NCBI RefSeq assembly: GCF_004211955.1
Contig: NZ_RHJI01000023.1
Coordinates: 1-64,000, forward strand
Length of the DNA stretch: 64,000 nucleotides
From: Escherichia sp. E1V33
GTDB taxonomy: Bacteria > Pseudomonadota > Gammaproteobacteria > Enterobacterales > Enterobacteriaceae
Direction: 5' to 3'
Shown: positions 7,664 to 19,684 of the stretch, in pieces
Layout of the letters: each line of letters opens with the position of its first letter
Position numbering within the stretch: position 1 is the first letter of the stretch
Notes under the pieces: generated by a model
What the model was told of the DNA's origin: nothing
Seen by the model: the letters and a program-made list of their open reading frames with translations, nothing else
Database searches by the model: none
Made by a program: the position numbers and the translations under genes

Positions 7664-7687
7664 AACCCGCGCAGGCGGGTTTTTTAT
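7664..7687 (+). terminator. Intrinsic terminator after the cspB region
   Basis: AACCCGC (7664-7670) pairs with GCGGGTT (7675-7681) around loop GCAG and is followed by a run of T. It is nearly the same hairpin as the Q-controlled terminator upstream, so Q-modified polymerase would have to pass both. Confidence 0.8.
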
Positions 7688-7744
7688 TATCTGATTTAAA
7701 TATATTATTAAAATATAAAAACTCTTTGTAAGTAATCAAAACAC

Positions 7745-7915
7745 TCAGGCAACAGCTTTAAGATTTGTTTGGAATACTTTGTTGCAATGAGGGCAGATCA
7801 AAAGGGCACCTTTTTGTACTCTAGAAAAACTGTGTTCTGATTCTTGGGTACAGTTTGGGCAGGAACATTTTACGAGATAATTACGGCGTGATTTTGAGTC
7901 TTTACGTTCTGACAT
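7745..7915 (-). CDS. ynfU: YnfU-like zinc-ribbon protein
   Basis: A reverse-strand frame from ATG 7915 to the stop at 7745-7747 encodes 56 residues, MSERKDSKSRRNYLVKCSCP and so on. It contains two CxxC pairs (CSCPNC and CPHC), a small zinc ribbon similar to the Com-type translational regulators of phage Mu. It agrees closely with my recollection of K-12 Qin YnfU. AGGA lies upstream of the start. It opposes the late operon, so it is read from its own promoter in the AT-rich gap to the lysis genes. The function is not established. Confidence 0.8.
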   Translation of the reverse strand: MSERKDSKSRRNYLVKCSCPNCTQESEHSFSRVQKGALLICPHCNKVFQTNLKAVA

Positions 7916-8136
7916 AGGCTTTTCCTGTATAAATGGCCGTATACATTACACTAAATAGAAAAATATATCCCGCATTATTATTTAATAGATGGTTTTTCTT
8001 TTAAAATATTTAACCACATTATTTTAATTTTCTGTTTTTTGAGCGTCGTTGAGAACAACGTTTGCTGTAAAAACTAACCCGTAGACTCCGATCTTTTCAA
8101 ACATATTGCACCATCCGTGTACATCGGGGTGAGGAT
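7916..8136. other. AT-rich gap between ynfU and lysis genes
   Basis: No coding region is seen. It should hold the reverse-strand ynfU promoter. Near 8046-8063 there is a short inverted repeat, CGTTG AGAA CAACG. The pinholin ribosome site GGTGAGGAT lies at the right end. Confidence 0.45.
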
Positions 8137-8352
8137 ATGAAATCAATGGATAAGTTAACAACAGGTGTCGCCTATGGCACCTCTGCAGGCAGTGCTGGCT
8201 ACTGGTTTTTACAGTTGCTCGATAAAGTCACGCCATCACAGTGGGCGGCAATAGGTGTGCTGGGTAGTCTGGTATTTGGCCTGCTGACGTACCTGACAAA
8301 CCTTTATTTCAAGATTAAAGAAGATAAGCGTAAGGCTGCGAGAGGTGAATAA
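8137..8352 (+). CDS. S: S21-type pinholin / antiholin
   Basis: The 71-residue protein closely matches phage 21 S. It forms small 'pinholes' that depolarise the inner membrane and so activate the SAR endolysin. There are two membrane helices (about 10-30 and 36-58) and a basic tail ([13 protein letters not shown]). Two starts are available, M1 (ATG 8137) and M4 (ATG 8146), the dual-start layout that gives the longer antiholin and shorter holin in phage 21. The stop region overlaps the endolysin start (TAATG). Confidence 0.93.
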
Positions 8353-8849
8353 TGTCGCCATCATTACGCAAGGCTGTTGCAGCTGCTATTGGTGGTGGGG
8401 CTGTTGCCATAGCGTCTGTGCTCATCACTGGTCCGAGTGGTGACGATGGTCTGGAAGGTGTCAGCTACATACCATATAAAGATATCGTTGGCGTATGGAC
8501 TGTATGTTACGGGCACACCGGAAAAGACATTATGCTCGGTAAAACGTATACCGAAGCAGAATGCAAAGCCCTCCTGAATAAAGACCTTGCCACGGTCGCC
8601 AGACAAATTAACCCGTACATCAAAGTCGATATACCGGAAACAACGCGCGGCGCTCTTTACTCGTTCGTCTACAACGTGGGTGCTGGCAATTTCAGAACAT
8701 CGACGCTTCTTCACAAAATAAACCAGGGCGATATCAAAGGCGCATGTGACCAGCTACGTCGCTGGACATACGCTGGCGGTAAGCAATGGAAAGGGCTGAT
8801 GACTCGTCGTGAGATTGAGCGTGAAGTCTGTTTGTGGGGGCAGCAATGA
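8352..8849 (+). CDS. R: R21-type SAR endolysin (muramidase)
   Basis: A 165-residue glycoside hydrolase family 24 lysozyme. The N-terminal segment, roughly 6-26, rich in Ala/Gly ([18 protein letters not shown]), is a signal-anchor-release domain that holds the enzyme inactive in the membrane until depolarisation. The catalytic triad E35, D44 and T50 has the phage 21/P1 spacing (ExxxxxxxxDxxxxxT). It follows the pinholin directly, a matching S/R pair. The stop overlaps the ATG of a small frame (ATGA at 8846-8849). Confidence 0.94.
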   Translation: MSPSLRKAVAAAIGGGAVAIASVLITGPSGDDGLEGVSYIPYKDIVGVWTVCYGHTGKDIMLGKTYTEAECKALLNKDLATVARQINPYIKVDIPETTRGALYSFVYNVGAGNFRTSTLLHKINQGDIKGACDQLRRWTYAGGKQWKGLMTRREIEREVCLWGQQ

Positions 8850-8941
8850 GCATGATTTGCTTTTTCATGGCAGCGTTGCTCGCATTTAATGGCAACGATG
8901 CGTGGCCGTGGTTTCTGGCCGTTGGGGTGTTGATGTCATGA
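8846..8941 (+). CDS. 31-residue hydrophobic peptide between R and Rz
   Basis: ATG 8846 overlaps the endolysin stop, and its TGA (8939-8941) overlaps the Rz ATG 8938, so it bridges the two with ATGA-type junctions. The product ([20 protein letters not shown] then [11 protein letters not shown]) is very hydrophobic, a possible membrane peptide. It may only couple Rz translation to endolysin translation. I know of no function. Confidence 0.5.
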   Translation: MSMICFFMAALLAFNGNDAWPWFLAVGVLMS

Positions 8942-9381
8942 GTCGGTTAACCGCGATTATCTCCGCTCTGGTTATCTGCATCATCGTCTGCCTGTCATGG
9001 GCTGTTAATCATTACCGTGATAACGCCATCGCCTACAAAGACCAGCGCGATAAAGCCACATCTATCATCTCTGATATGCAGAAGCGTCAACGTGATGTAG
9101 CTGAACTCGATGCCAGATATACAAAGGAACTTGCTGATGCTAACGCGACTATCGAAAGTCTACGTGCTTATGTTTCTGCTGGGCGTAAGCGGCTGCGCGT
9201 CAAAGCAGTCTGTCCGGACATGCATAAAACCACCGCCGCCTCCGGCGTGGATGATGCTTCCAGCCCCAGACTTACTGACACCGCTCAACGGGATTATTTC
9301 GTTCTCAGAAAGCGCATCGAAACCATAACTAACCAATTGAATGGCCTGCAAGAGTATGTGAGATCACAGTGTTCATATTAG
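8938..9381 (+). CDS. Rz: Rz inner-membrane spanin subunit
   Basis: ATG 8938 gives 147 residues. There is an N-terminal membrane anchor (about 5-24, [18 protein letters not shown]) and a periplasmic helical domain with coiled-coil pattern. Together with the outer-membrane lipoprotein Rz1, encoded inside it in another frame, it spans the periplasm and fuses the inner and outer membranes in the last lysis step. A start at 8902 is open but would extend the anchor without reason. Confidence 0.9.
   Translation: MSRLTAIISALVICIIVCLSWAVNHYRDNAIAYKDQRDKATSIISDMQKRQRDVAELDARYTKELADANATIESLRAYVSAGRKRLRVKAVCPDMHKTTAASGVDDASSPRLTDTAQRDYFVLRKRIETITNQLNGLQEYVRSQCSY
9137..9328 (+). CDS. Rz1: Rz1 outer-membrane spanin lipoprotein
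   Basis: It is nested entirely in Rz in the +1 frame. ATG 9137 yields 63 residues with a lipoprotein signal ([20 protein letters not shown]); lipobox VSGC puts the lipid on C20. The mature part is short and proline-rich ([11 protein letters not shown]), as in lambda Rz1. An upstream in-frame ATG at 9110 would add nine residues before the signal and is less likely. Confidence 0.9.
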   Translation: MLTRLSKVYVLMFLLGVSGCASKQSVRTCIKPPPPPAWMMLPAPDLLTPLNGIISFSESASKP

Positions 9382-9419
9382 AAAAGTCTTATCATAAGAT
9401 TTTTGTATATGGATGCATT

Positions 9420-9794
9420 ATGTCTCAATACGCTCACGCTGCTTTAATCGCTTATCATTTGGTGGCTGATAGCTCAATGCCTCCTCGTGATGCATGGGAT
9501 GCAGCTGTCGCAGAGGTTACAGAAAGCGAATCGTCAAGAAAGAAGATATGCCCAAGGGCAACATTTCTCGCCCTGGCGGATAGCGGTTACCTCAAGAATG
9601 TAAAACCACTGCATGGGGAGAAAAAGGGCGATAAGTTGTACCAAAGGGCAATTGAAGTTGCGAATCTGATTCTTGATTTACCCGGAATCAGTAAAGCTGA
9701 ATTGGTTGATAAAACTGGTTACAAAGACAGGCAAGGGTCTTATGACATTGTTCTAACACTCGCTCAGTACGGATTTCTCCAACGTCATCAGTAA
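9420..9794 (+). CDS. Uncharacterised 124-residue phage protein
   Basis: ATG 9420 is preferred; an in-frame start at 9369 overlaps Rz by 13 bases and has no ribosome site. The product is soluble and helical. It has an N-terminal AALIAYHLV...DAWDAAV segment and a C-terminal part resembling a winged helix (ISKAELVDKTGYKDRQGSYD then LTLAQYGFLQRH), which might bind DNA. It is followed by a terminator. I do not recognise the family. Confidence 0.7.
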   Translation: MSQYAHAALIAYHLVADSSMPPRDAWDAAVAEVTESESSRKKICPRATFLALADSGYLKNVKPLHGEKKGDKLYQRAIEVANLILDLPGISKAELVDKTGYKDRQGSYDIVLTLAQYGFLQRHQ

Positions 9795-9812
9795 GATATC
9801 AAGTGATTTATG

Positions 9813-9836
9813 GCCTCGCTTTTAGCGGGGCTTTTT
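9813..9836 (+). terminator. Intrinsic terminator
   Basis: GCCTCGC (9813-9819) pairs with GCGGGGC (9825-9831), including one G-U pair, loop TTTTA, followed by TTTTT. It ends the lysis-region transcript in the absence of Q. Confidence 0.8.
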
Positions 9837-9892
9837 CATATCTGAATCTCACCATGCATATCATCACCTGACTGAAACGTCAGGAGAATTCG

Positions 9893-10144
9893 TTACTGGG
9901 ATTCGATAAAGGTATTCAAGCCTGACACATTATGCGCTGTATCGTCGCCGTATTCCTGCATTAACCATGACCGTAGCCCGACAGGGAATTCCTTCTGCGC
10001 GAGTGTGCGGGAATAATCAAAAACGATGCACACCGGGTTTTTACCGCGTTTATGATTCGCGGGTTTGTCCCTCATGCTCGCCAGTCCTGTGCGAGGGTGG
10101 AAGAAACAGGGCATGTATTCAGGAGCGTGCGACCACGGTCGCAC
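9893..10144 (-). CDS. Possible reverse-strand 83-residue protein
   Basis: A frame from ATG 10144 to a stop at 9893 reads protein-like (FFHPRTGLASMRDKPANHKR, then NPVCIVFDYSRTLAQKEF). No ribosome site is obvious. Its start falls on a perfect hairpin (10126-10145), and a + strand frame (9967-10278) overlaps it. Either strand, or neither, may be used. Treat as unresolved. Confidence 0.3.
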   Translation of the reverse strand: MRPWSHAPEYMPCFFHPRTGLASMRDKPANHKRGKNPVCIVFDYSRTLAQKEFPVGLRSWLMQEYGDDTAHNVSGLNTFIESQ

Positions 10145-10167
10145 GGTATCTTTGTCAGGAGGTTGTG

Positions 10168-10278
10168 ATGAAAGAGTCGCAGAAATTTAATTCAATAATG
10201 GAACGATTCTGTTCTCCTGAGCGAGAGGCTTACAGCATGCATTCATTGCGTGCCTGTTGTAATATCGCCAAACATTAA
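10168..10278 (+). CDS. Small 36-residue protein with strong ribosome site
   Basis: ATG 10168 is preceded by AGGAGG (10157-10162) at ideal spacing. The product starts MKESQKFNSIMERFCSPERE and ends with a CC pair near the C-terminus. The hairpin 10126-10145 lies just upstream. The frame extends upstream to 9967, but the ribosome site argues for the short form. Family unknown. Confidence 0.45.
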   Translation: MKESQKFNSIMERFCSPEREAYSMHSLRACCNIAKH

Positions 10279-10410
10279 TCAGGTGCGCGAGATGTCGGCT
10301 AATACTGACCCTGACGAAATGTGACGCTGCTCTAATCTGAAAGATGGTGCAGACGACCTATAGTTCGCATCCATTCCTGATTACCCTATTCAAGTTGATG
10401 AGACAGAAAC

Positions 10411-10656
10411 ATGACAGCAGCTAAAGAGCAGATTGAATATGAGCTAAATGAATTCTTCGCGTCCGCCCTTGGTGATGTGTTTAAAAGTTGCCGACTGGCT
10501 GAAAGCGTATCGGATTACCAGATCTCTACTGTTAGTTTTCCAACGGAAAAAAACGCCTGGTTGGAGCTTGGTGAATTACCCGTGATTATCGAGTTGTCTA
10601 ACGGACGCCGCTTTGAGATTAGTGCGTCTGAATGGTTGCAGATCACACCGCTTTAA
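10411..10656 (+). CDS. Uncharacterised 81-residue acidic phage protein
   Basis: It lies between the lysis genes and cos, where lambdoid phages carry variable accessory genes (lambda bor). The acidic protein (MTAAKEQIEYELNEFFASAL, ending ISASEWLQITPL) has no signal or membrane segment. The ribosome site is weak (GAGA at 10400-10403). I do not recognise it. Confidence 0.55.
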   Translation: MTAAKEQIEYELNEFFASALGDVFKSCRLAESVSDYQISTVSFPTEKNAWLELGELPVIIELSNGRRFEISASEWLQITPL

Positions 10657-10701
10657 ATTAAGCCCGCTGCTCACCTTGGCTACAGGCATTCGCTAGTGGC
10701 T

Positions 10702-10896
10702 GGGTCCTTTCCGGCGATCCGACAGACTACGGGGCGGAAGGCGCGCGGGTTTTCGCTATTTATGAAAATTTTCCGGTTTAAGGCGTTTCCGTTCTTCTTC
10801 GCCGTAACTTAATGTTTTTATTTAAAACACCCTCTGAAAAGAAAGGAAACGACAGGTGCTGAAAACGAGCTTTTTGGCCTCTGTCGTTTCCTTTCT
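10702..10896 (+). other. cos packaging site (cosQ, cosN, cosB)
   Basis: Lambda-type order is conserved. cosQ GGGTCCTTTCCGG is at 10702-10714. cosN is centred near 10737. The cosB terminase-binding sites are R3 (CGTTTCCGTTCT, 10784-10795), an inverted site AGAAAGGAAACGACAG (10840-10855) and the direct copy CTGTCGTTTCCTTTCT (10881-10896). Between R3 and the inverted pair is an AT-rich stretch where lambda has an IHF site. The cosN flanks (ACGGGGCGG and CGCGGGT) equal lambda, but the centre differs: the 12-base cohesive end would read GGGCGGAAGGCG (10732-10743) instead of GGGCGGCGACCT. Confidence 0.88.
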
Positions 10897-10920
10897 CTGT
10901 TTTTGTCCGTGGAATGAACA

Positions 10921-11440
10921 ATGGAAGTCAACAAAAAGCAGCTGGCTGACATTTTCGGCGCGAGTATCCGTACCATTCAGAACTGGCAGGAGCAGGGAAT
11001 GCCCGTTCTGCGGGGTGGTGGCAAGGGTAATGAAGTGCTTTATGACTCTGCCGCCGCCATAAAATGGTATGCCGAAAGGGATGCTGAAATTGAGAACGAA
11101 AAGCTGCGCCGGGAAGTTGAAGAACTGCGGCAGGCCAGCGAGACAGATCTCCAGCCAGGGACTATTGAGTACGAACGCCATCGACTTACGCGTGCGCAGG
11201 CCGACGCACAGGAGCTGAAAAATGCCAGAGACTCCGCTGAAGTGGTGGAAACCGCATTCTGTACTTTCGTGCTGTCGCGGATCGCAGGTGAAATTGCCAG
11301 TATTCTCGACGGGATCCCCCTGTCGGTGCAGCGGCGTTTTCCGGAACTGGAAAACCGACATGTTGATTTCCTGAAACGGGATATCATCAAAGCCATGAAC
11401 AAAGCAGCCGCGCTGGATGAACTGATACCGGGGTTGCTGA

Positions 11441-11466
<26 letters not shown>
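10921..11466 (+). CDS. nu1: Terminase small subunit Nu1
   Basis: 181 residues, as in lambda. The N-terminal winged helix-turn-helix (KKQLADIFGASIRTIQNWQE, 4-23) binds the R sites of cosB just upstream. A central coiled region (ENEKLRREVEELRQ) and C-terminal helices dimerise and bind the large subunit. It recruits terminase A to cos to start packaging. It overlaps A by 26 bases. Confidence 0.97.
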
Positions 11467-15147
<3,681 letters not shown>

Positions 15148-15167
<20 letters not shown>

Positions 15168-16467
15168 TCTCCCGCATATTGCCAGCATGGCCTTTAATGA
15201 GCCGCTGATGCTTGAACCCGCCTATGCGCGGGTTTTCTTTTGTGCGCTTGCAGGCCAGCTTGGGATCAGCCGCCTGACGGATGCGGTGTCCGGCGACAGC
15301 CTGACTGCCCAGGAGGCACTCGCGACGCTGGCATTATCCGGTGATGATGACGGACCACGACAGGCCCGCAGTTATCAGGTCATGAACGGCATCGCCGTGC
15401 TGCCGGTGTCCGGCACGCTGGTCAGCCGGACGCGGGCGCTGCAGCCGTACTCGGGGATGACCGGTTACAACGGCATTATCGCCCGTCTGCAACAGGCTGC
15501 CAGCGACCCGATGGTGGACGGCATTCTGCTCGATATGGACACGCCAGGCGGAATGGTGGCGGGAGCATTTGACTGCGCTGACATCATCGCCCGTGTGCGT
15601 GACATAAAGCCGGTATGGGCGCTGGCCAACGACATGAACTGCAGTGCAGGTCAACTGCTTGCCAGCGCCGCCTCCCGACGTCTGGTCACGCAGACCGCCC
15701 GGACAGGCTCCATCGGCGTCATGATGGCTCACAGTAATTACGGCGCTGCGCTGGAGAAACAGGGCGTGGAAATCACGCTGATTTACAGCGGCAGCCATAA
15801 GGTGGATGGCAACCCCTACAGCCATCTACCGGATGATGTCCGGGAAACACTGCAGTCCCGGATGGATGCAACCCGCCGGATGTTTGCACAGAAGGTGTCG
15901 GCATATACCGGCCTGTCCGTGCAGGCTGTGCTGGATACCGAGGCTGCAGTGTACAGCGGTCAGGAGGCCATTGATGCCGGACTGGCTGATGAACTTGTTA
16001 ACAGCACCGATGCGATCACCGTCATGCGTGATGCACTGGATGCACGTAAATCCCGTCTCTCAGGAGGGCGAATGACCAAAGAGACTCAATCAACAACTGT
16101 TTCAGCCACTGCTTTGCAGGCTGACGTTACTGACGTGGTGCCAGCGACGGAGGGTGAAAACGCCAGCGCGGCGCAGCCAGACGTGAACGCGCAGATCACC
16201 GCAGCGGTTGCGGCAGAAAACAGCCGCATTATGGGGATCCTCAACTGTGAGGAGGCTCACGGACGCGAAGAACAGGCACGCGTGCTGGCAGAAACCCCCG
16301 GAATGACCGTGGAAACGGCCCGCCGCATTCTGGCCGCAGCACCACAGAGTGCACAGGCGCGCAGTGATACTGCGCTGGATCGTCTGATGCAGGGTACACC
16401 GGCACCGCTGGCTGCAGGTAACCCGGCATCTGATGCCGTTAACGATTTGCTGAACACACCAGTGTAA
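15148..16467 (+). CDS. C: Capsid maturation protease C
   Basis: GTG 15148, preceded by GGAGGAGA, gives 439 residues as in lambda. It is an S49 (SppA-like) serine protease with the nucleophile Ser166 in NDMNCSAGQLLASAA. It processes the scaffold and portal in the prohead. The C-terminal 201 codons are also translated alone as scaffold Nu3. A start upstream at 15034 is open but lies inside B. Confidence 0.96.
15862..16467 (+). CDS. nu3: Capsid scaffold Nu3 (nested in C)
   Basis: It shares frame and stop with C. The internal start ATG 15862 (MDATRRMFAQKVSAYTG) gives 201 residues, the annotated lambda form. A later ATG at the GGRMTKETQ segment, after AGGAGGG, would give the shorter historical form. 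The protein is the internal scaffold for shell assembly and is degraded before packaging. The tail is Ala-rich and helical. Confidence 0.85.
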   Translation: MDATRRMFAQKVSAYTGLSVQAVLDTEAAVYSGQEAIDAGLADELVNSTDAITVMRDALDARKSRLSGGRMTKETQSTTVSATALQADVTDVVPATEGENASAAQPDVNAQITAAVAAENSRIMGILNCEEAHGREEQARVLAETPGMTVETARRILAAAPQSAQARSDTALDRLMQGTPAPLAAGNPASDAVNDLLNTPV

Positions 16468-16476
16468 GGGATGTTT

Positions 16477-16809
16477 ATGACGAGCAAAGAAACCTTTACC
16501 CATTACCAGCCGCAGGGCAACAGTGACCCGGCTCATACCGCAACCGCGCCCGGCGGATTGAGTGCGAAAGCGCCTGCAATGACCCCGCTGATGCTGGACA
16601 CCTCCACCCGTAAGCTGGTTGCGTGGGATGGCACCACCGACGGTGCTGCCGTTGGCATTCTTGCGGTTGCTGCTGACCAGACCAGCACCACGCTGACGTT
16701 CTACAAGTCCGGCACGTTCCGTTATGAGGATGTGCTCTGGCCGGAGGCTGCCAGCGATGAGACGAAAAAACGGACCGCGTTTGCCGGAACGGCAATCAGC
16801 ATCGTTTAA
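16477..16809 (+). CDS. D: Head decoration protein D
   Basis: ATG 16477 gives 110 residues, equal to lambda gpD. Trimers clamp the expanded capsid and stabilise it against DNA pressure. The sequence differs from lambda at about one position in the visible N-terminal half. The ATG at 16471 is in frame but adds only MF. Confidence 0.97.
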   Translation: MTSKETFTHYQPQGNSDPAHTATAPGGLSAKAPAMTPLMLDTSTRKLVAWDGTTDGAAVGILAVAADQTSTTLTFYKSGTFRYEDVLWPEAASDETKKRTAFAGTAISIV

Positions 16810-16830
16810 CCTTACCCTTCATCACTAAAG

Positions 16831-16851
16831 GCCGCCTGTGCGGCTTTTTTT
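16831..16851 (+). terminator. Terminator-like hairpin between D and E
   Basis: GCCGC (16831-16835) / GCGGC (16840-16844), loop CTGT, followed by seven T. It is also present in lambda; Q-modified polymerase should read through. It may adjust the level of E relative to D. Confidence 0.6.
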
Positions 16852-16864
16852 ACGGGATTTTTTT

Positions 16865-17890
16865 ATGTCGATGTACACAACCGCCCAGCTGCTGGCGGCA
16901 AATGAGCAGAAATTTAAGTTTGATCCGCTGTTTCTGCGTCTCTTTTTCCGTGAGAGCTATCCCTTCACCACGGAGAAAGTCTATCTCTCACAAATTCCGG
17001 GACTGGTAAACATGGCGCTGTACGTTTCGCCGATTGTTTCCGGTGAGGTTATCCGTTCCCGTGGCGGCTCCACCTCTGAATTTACGCCGGGATATGTCAA
17101 GCCGAAGCATGAGGTGAATCCGCAGATGACCCTGCGTCGCCTGCCGGATGAAGATCCGCAGAATCTGGCGGACCCGGCTTACCGCCGCCGTCGCATCATC
17201 ATGCAGAACATGCGTGACGAGGAGCTGGCGATTGCCCAGGTCGAAGAGATGCAGGCAGTTTCTGCCGTGCTTAAGGGCAAATACACCATGACCGGTGAAG
17301 CCTTTGATCCGGTTGAGGTGGATATGGGGCGCAGTGCGGCAAACAACATCACACAGTCCGGTGGCACGGAGTGGAGCAAGCGCGACAAGTCCACGTATGA
17401 CCCGACCGACGATATCGAAGCCTACGCGCTGAACGCCAGCGGTGTGGTGAATATCATCGTGTTTGATCCGAAAGGCTGGGCGCTGTTCCGTTCCTTCAAA
17501 GCCGTCAAGGAGAAGCTGGATACCCGTCGTGGCTCTCATTCCGAGCTGGAGACAGCGGTGAAAGACCTGGGTAAAGCGGTGTCCTATAAGGGGATGTATG
17601 GCGATGTGGCCATCGTCGTGTATTCCGGACAGTACGTGGAAAACGGCGTCAAAAAGAACTTCCTGCCGGACAACACGATGGTGCTGGGGAACACTCAGGC
17701 ACGCGGTCTGCGCACCTATGGCTGCATTCAGGATGCGGACGCACAGCGCGAAGGCATTAACGCCTCTGCTCGTTACCCGAAAAACTGGGTGACCACCGGC
17801 GATCCGGCACGTGAGTTCACCATGATTCAGTCAGCACCGCTGATGCTGCTGGCTGACCCTGATGAGTTCGTGTCCGTACAACTGGCGTAA
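16865..17890 (+). CDS. E: Major capsid protein E
   Basis: ATG 16865 gives 341 residues, as in lambda. It has an HK97 fold and forms the T=7 shell. It is almost identical to lambda, with a visible change at MGRSAANN (lambda MGRSEENN). The upstream in-frame ATG 16838 lies in the terminator hairpin and is not used in lambda. Confidence 0.97.
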   Translation: MSMYTTAQLLAANEQKFKFDPLFLRLFFRESYPFTTEKVYLSQIPGLVNMALYVSPIVSGEVIRSRGGSTSEFTPGYVKPKHEVNPQMTLRRLPDEDPQNLADPAYRRRRIIMQNMRDEELAIAQVEEMQAVSAVLKGKYTMTGEAFDPVEVDMGRSAANNITQSGGTEWSKRDKSTYDPTDDIEAYALNASGVVNIIVFDPKGWALFRSFKAVKEKLDTRRGSHSELETAVKDLGKAVSYKGMYGDVAIVVYSGQYVENGVKKNFLPDNTMVLGNTQARGLRTYGCIQDADAQREGINASARYPKNWVTTGDPAREFTMIQSAPLMLLADPDEFVSVQLA

Positions 17891-17931
17891 TCATGGCCCT
17901 TCGGGGCCATTGTCTCTCTGTGGAGAAGTCC

Positions 17932-18330
17932 ATGACGAAAGATGAACTGATTGCCCGTCTCCGCTCGCTGGGTGAACAACTGAACCGTGATGTCAGCCTG
18001 ACGGGGACGAAAGAAGAACTGGCGCTCCGTGTGGCAGAGCTGGAAGAGGAGCTTGATGACACGGATGACACTGCCGGTCAGGACACCCCTCTCAGCCCGG
18101 AAAATGTGCTGACCGGGCATGAAAATGAGGTGGTATCAGCGCAGCCGGACACCGTGATTCAGGATACGGCTGAACTGGTCACGGTCGTGGCATTGGTGAC
18201 GCTGCATACTGATGCACTTCACGCCACGCGGGATGAACCTGTGGCATTTGTGCTGCCGGGAACGGCGTTTCGTGTCTCTGCCGGTGTGGCAGCCGAAATG
18301 ACAGAGCGCGGCCTGGCCAGAATGCAATAA
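17932..18330 (+). CDS. FI: DNA-packaging protein FI
   Basis: ATG 17932 gives 132 residues, as in lambda. FI helps terminase-bound DNA find proheads and stimulates cos cleavage. The acidic N-terminal part is helical (MTKDELIARLRSLGEQLNRD). The segment 17893-17931 before it is a small GC hairpin (ATGGCCC TTC GGGGCCAT). Confidence 0.95.
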   Translation: MTKDELIARLRSLGEQLNRDVSLTGTKEELALRVAELEEELDDTDDTAGQDTPLSPENVLTGHENEVVSAQPDTVIQDTAELVTVVALVTLHTDALHATRDEPVAFVLPGTAFRVSAGVAAEMTERGLARMQ

Positions 18331-18341
18331 CGGGAGGCGCT

Positions 18342-18695
18342 GTGGCTGATTTCGATAACCTGTTCGATGCTGCCATTGCCCGCGCCGATGAAACGATACG
18401 CGGGTACATGGGAACGTCAGCCACCATTACATCCGGTGAGCAGTCAGGTGCTGTGATACGTGGTGTTTTTGATGACCCTGAAAATATCAGCTATGCCGGA
18501 CAGGGCGTGCGCGTTGAAGGCTCCAGCCCGTCCCTGTTTGTCCGGACTGATGATGTGCGGCAGCTGCGGCGTGGAGACACGCTGACCATCGGTGAGGAAA
18601 ACTTCTGGATAGACCGGGTTTCGCCGGATGATGGCGGAAGTTGTCATCTCTGGCTTGGACGGGGCGTACCGCCTGCCGTTAACCGTCGCCGCTGA
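18342..18695 (+). CDS. FII: Head-tail joining protein FII
   Basis: GTG 18342, after GGGAGG, gives 117 residues as in lambda. FII caps the portal/W complex and provides the tail attachment site. The protein is nearly identical to lambda. Confidence 0.96.
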   Translation: MADFDNLFDAAIARADETIRGYMGTSATITSGEQSGAVIRGVFDDPENISYAGQGVRVEGSSPSLFVRTDDVRQLRRGDTLTIGEENFWIDRVSPDDGGSCHLWLGRGVPPAVNRRR

Positions 18696-18706
18696 AAGGG
18701 GGATGT

Positions 18707-19285
18707 ATGGCCATAAAAGGTCTTGAGCAGGCCGTTGAAAACCTCAGCCGTATCAGCAAAACGGCGGTGCCCGGTGCCGCCGCAATGGCCATTAACCGCG
18801 TTGCTTCATCCGCGATATCGCAGTCGGCGTCACAGGTTGCCCGTGAGACAAAGGTACGCCGGAAACTGGTAAAGGAAAGGGCCAGGCTGAAAAGGGCCAC
18901 GGTTAAAAATCCGCAGGCCAGAATCAAGGTTAACCGGGGGGATTTGCCCGTAATCAGGCTGGGTAACGCGCGGGTTGTCCTGTCCCGACGCAGGCGTCGT
19001 AAAAAGGGGCAGCGTTCATCCCTGAAAGGTGGCGGCAGCGTGCTTGTGGTGGGTAACCGTCGTATTCCCGGTGCGTTTATTCAGCAACTGAAAAATGGGC
19101 GGTGGCATGTCATGCAGCGTGTGGCCGGGAAAAACCGTTACCCCATTGATGTGGTGAAAATCCCGATGTCGGTGCCGCTGACCACGGCGTTTAAACAGAA
19201 TATTGAGCGGATACGGCGTGAGCGTCTTCCGAAAGAGCTGGGCTATGCGCTGCAGCATCAACTGAGAATGGTAATAAAGCGATGA
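18707..19285 (+). CDS. Z: Tail completion protein Z
   Basis: 192 residues, as in lambda. Z is needed to finish the tail end that joins the head and to position DNA in the tail. It is strongly basic (RRRRRKKGQR near 90). It overlaps U by four bases. Confidence 0.95.
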   Translation: MAIKGLEQAVENLSRISKTAVPGAAAMAINRVASSAISQSASQVARETKVRRKLVKERARLKRATVKNPQARIKVNRGDLPVIRLGNARVVLSRRRRRKKGQRSSLKGGGSVLVVGNRRIPGAFIQQLKNGRWHVMQRVAGKNRYPIDVVKIPMSVPLTTAFKQNIERIRRERLPKELGYALQHQLRMVIKR

Positions 19286-19677
19286 AACATACTGAACTCC
19301 GTGCAGCCGTACTGGATGCACTGGAGAAGCATGACACCGGGGCGACGCTTTTTGATGGTCGCCCCGCTGTTTTTGATGAGGAAGATTTTCCGGCAATTGC
19401 CGTTTATCTCACCGGCGCTGAATACACGGGCGAAGAGCTGGACAGCGATACCTGGCAGGCGGAGCTGCATATTGAAGTTTTCCTGCCTGCTCAGGTGCCG
19501 GATTCAGAGCTGGATTCGTGGATGGAGTCCCGGATTTATCCGGTGATGAGCGATATCCCGGCACTGTCAGATTTGATCACCAGTATGGTGGCCAGTGGCT
19601 ATGACTACCGGCGCGACGATGATGCGGGCCTGTGGAGTTCAGCCGATCTGACTTATGTCATTACCTATGAAATGTGA
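19282..19677 (+). CDS. U: Tail terminator protein U
   Basis: 131 residues, as in lambda. A hexameric ring of U stops tube growth at the length set by H and joins the tail to the head. The gene overlaps Z (ATGA). V starts eight bases after its stop. Confidence 0.96.
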   Translation: MKHTELRAAVLDALEKHDTGATLFDGRPAVFDEEDFPAIAVYLTGAEYTGEELDSDTWQAELHIEVFLPAQVPDSELDSWMESRIYPVMSDIPALSDLITSMVASGYDYRRDDDAGLWSSADLTYVITYEM

Positions 19678-19684
19678 GGACGCT

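Noticed and set aside
16471..16476. Earlier ATG for gene D
   Set aside because: It adds only two residues; the later ATG gives the known 110-residue gpD.
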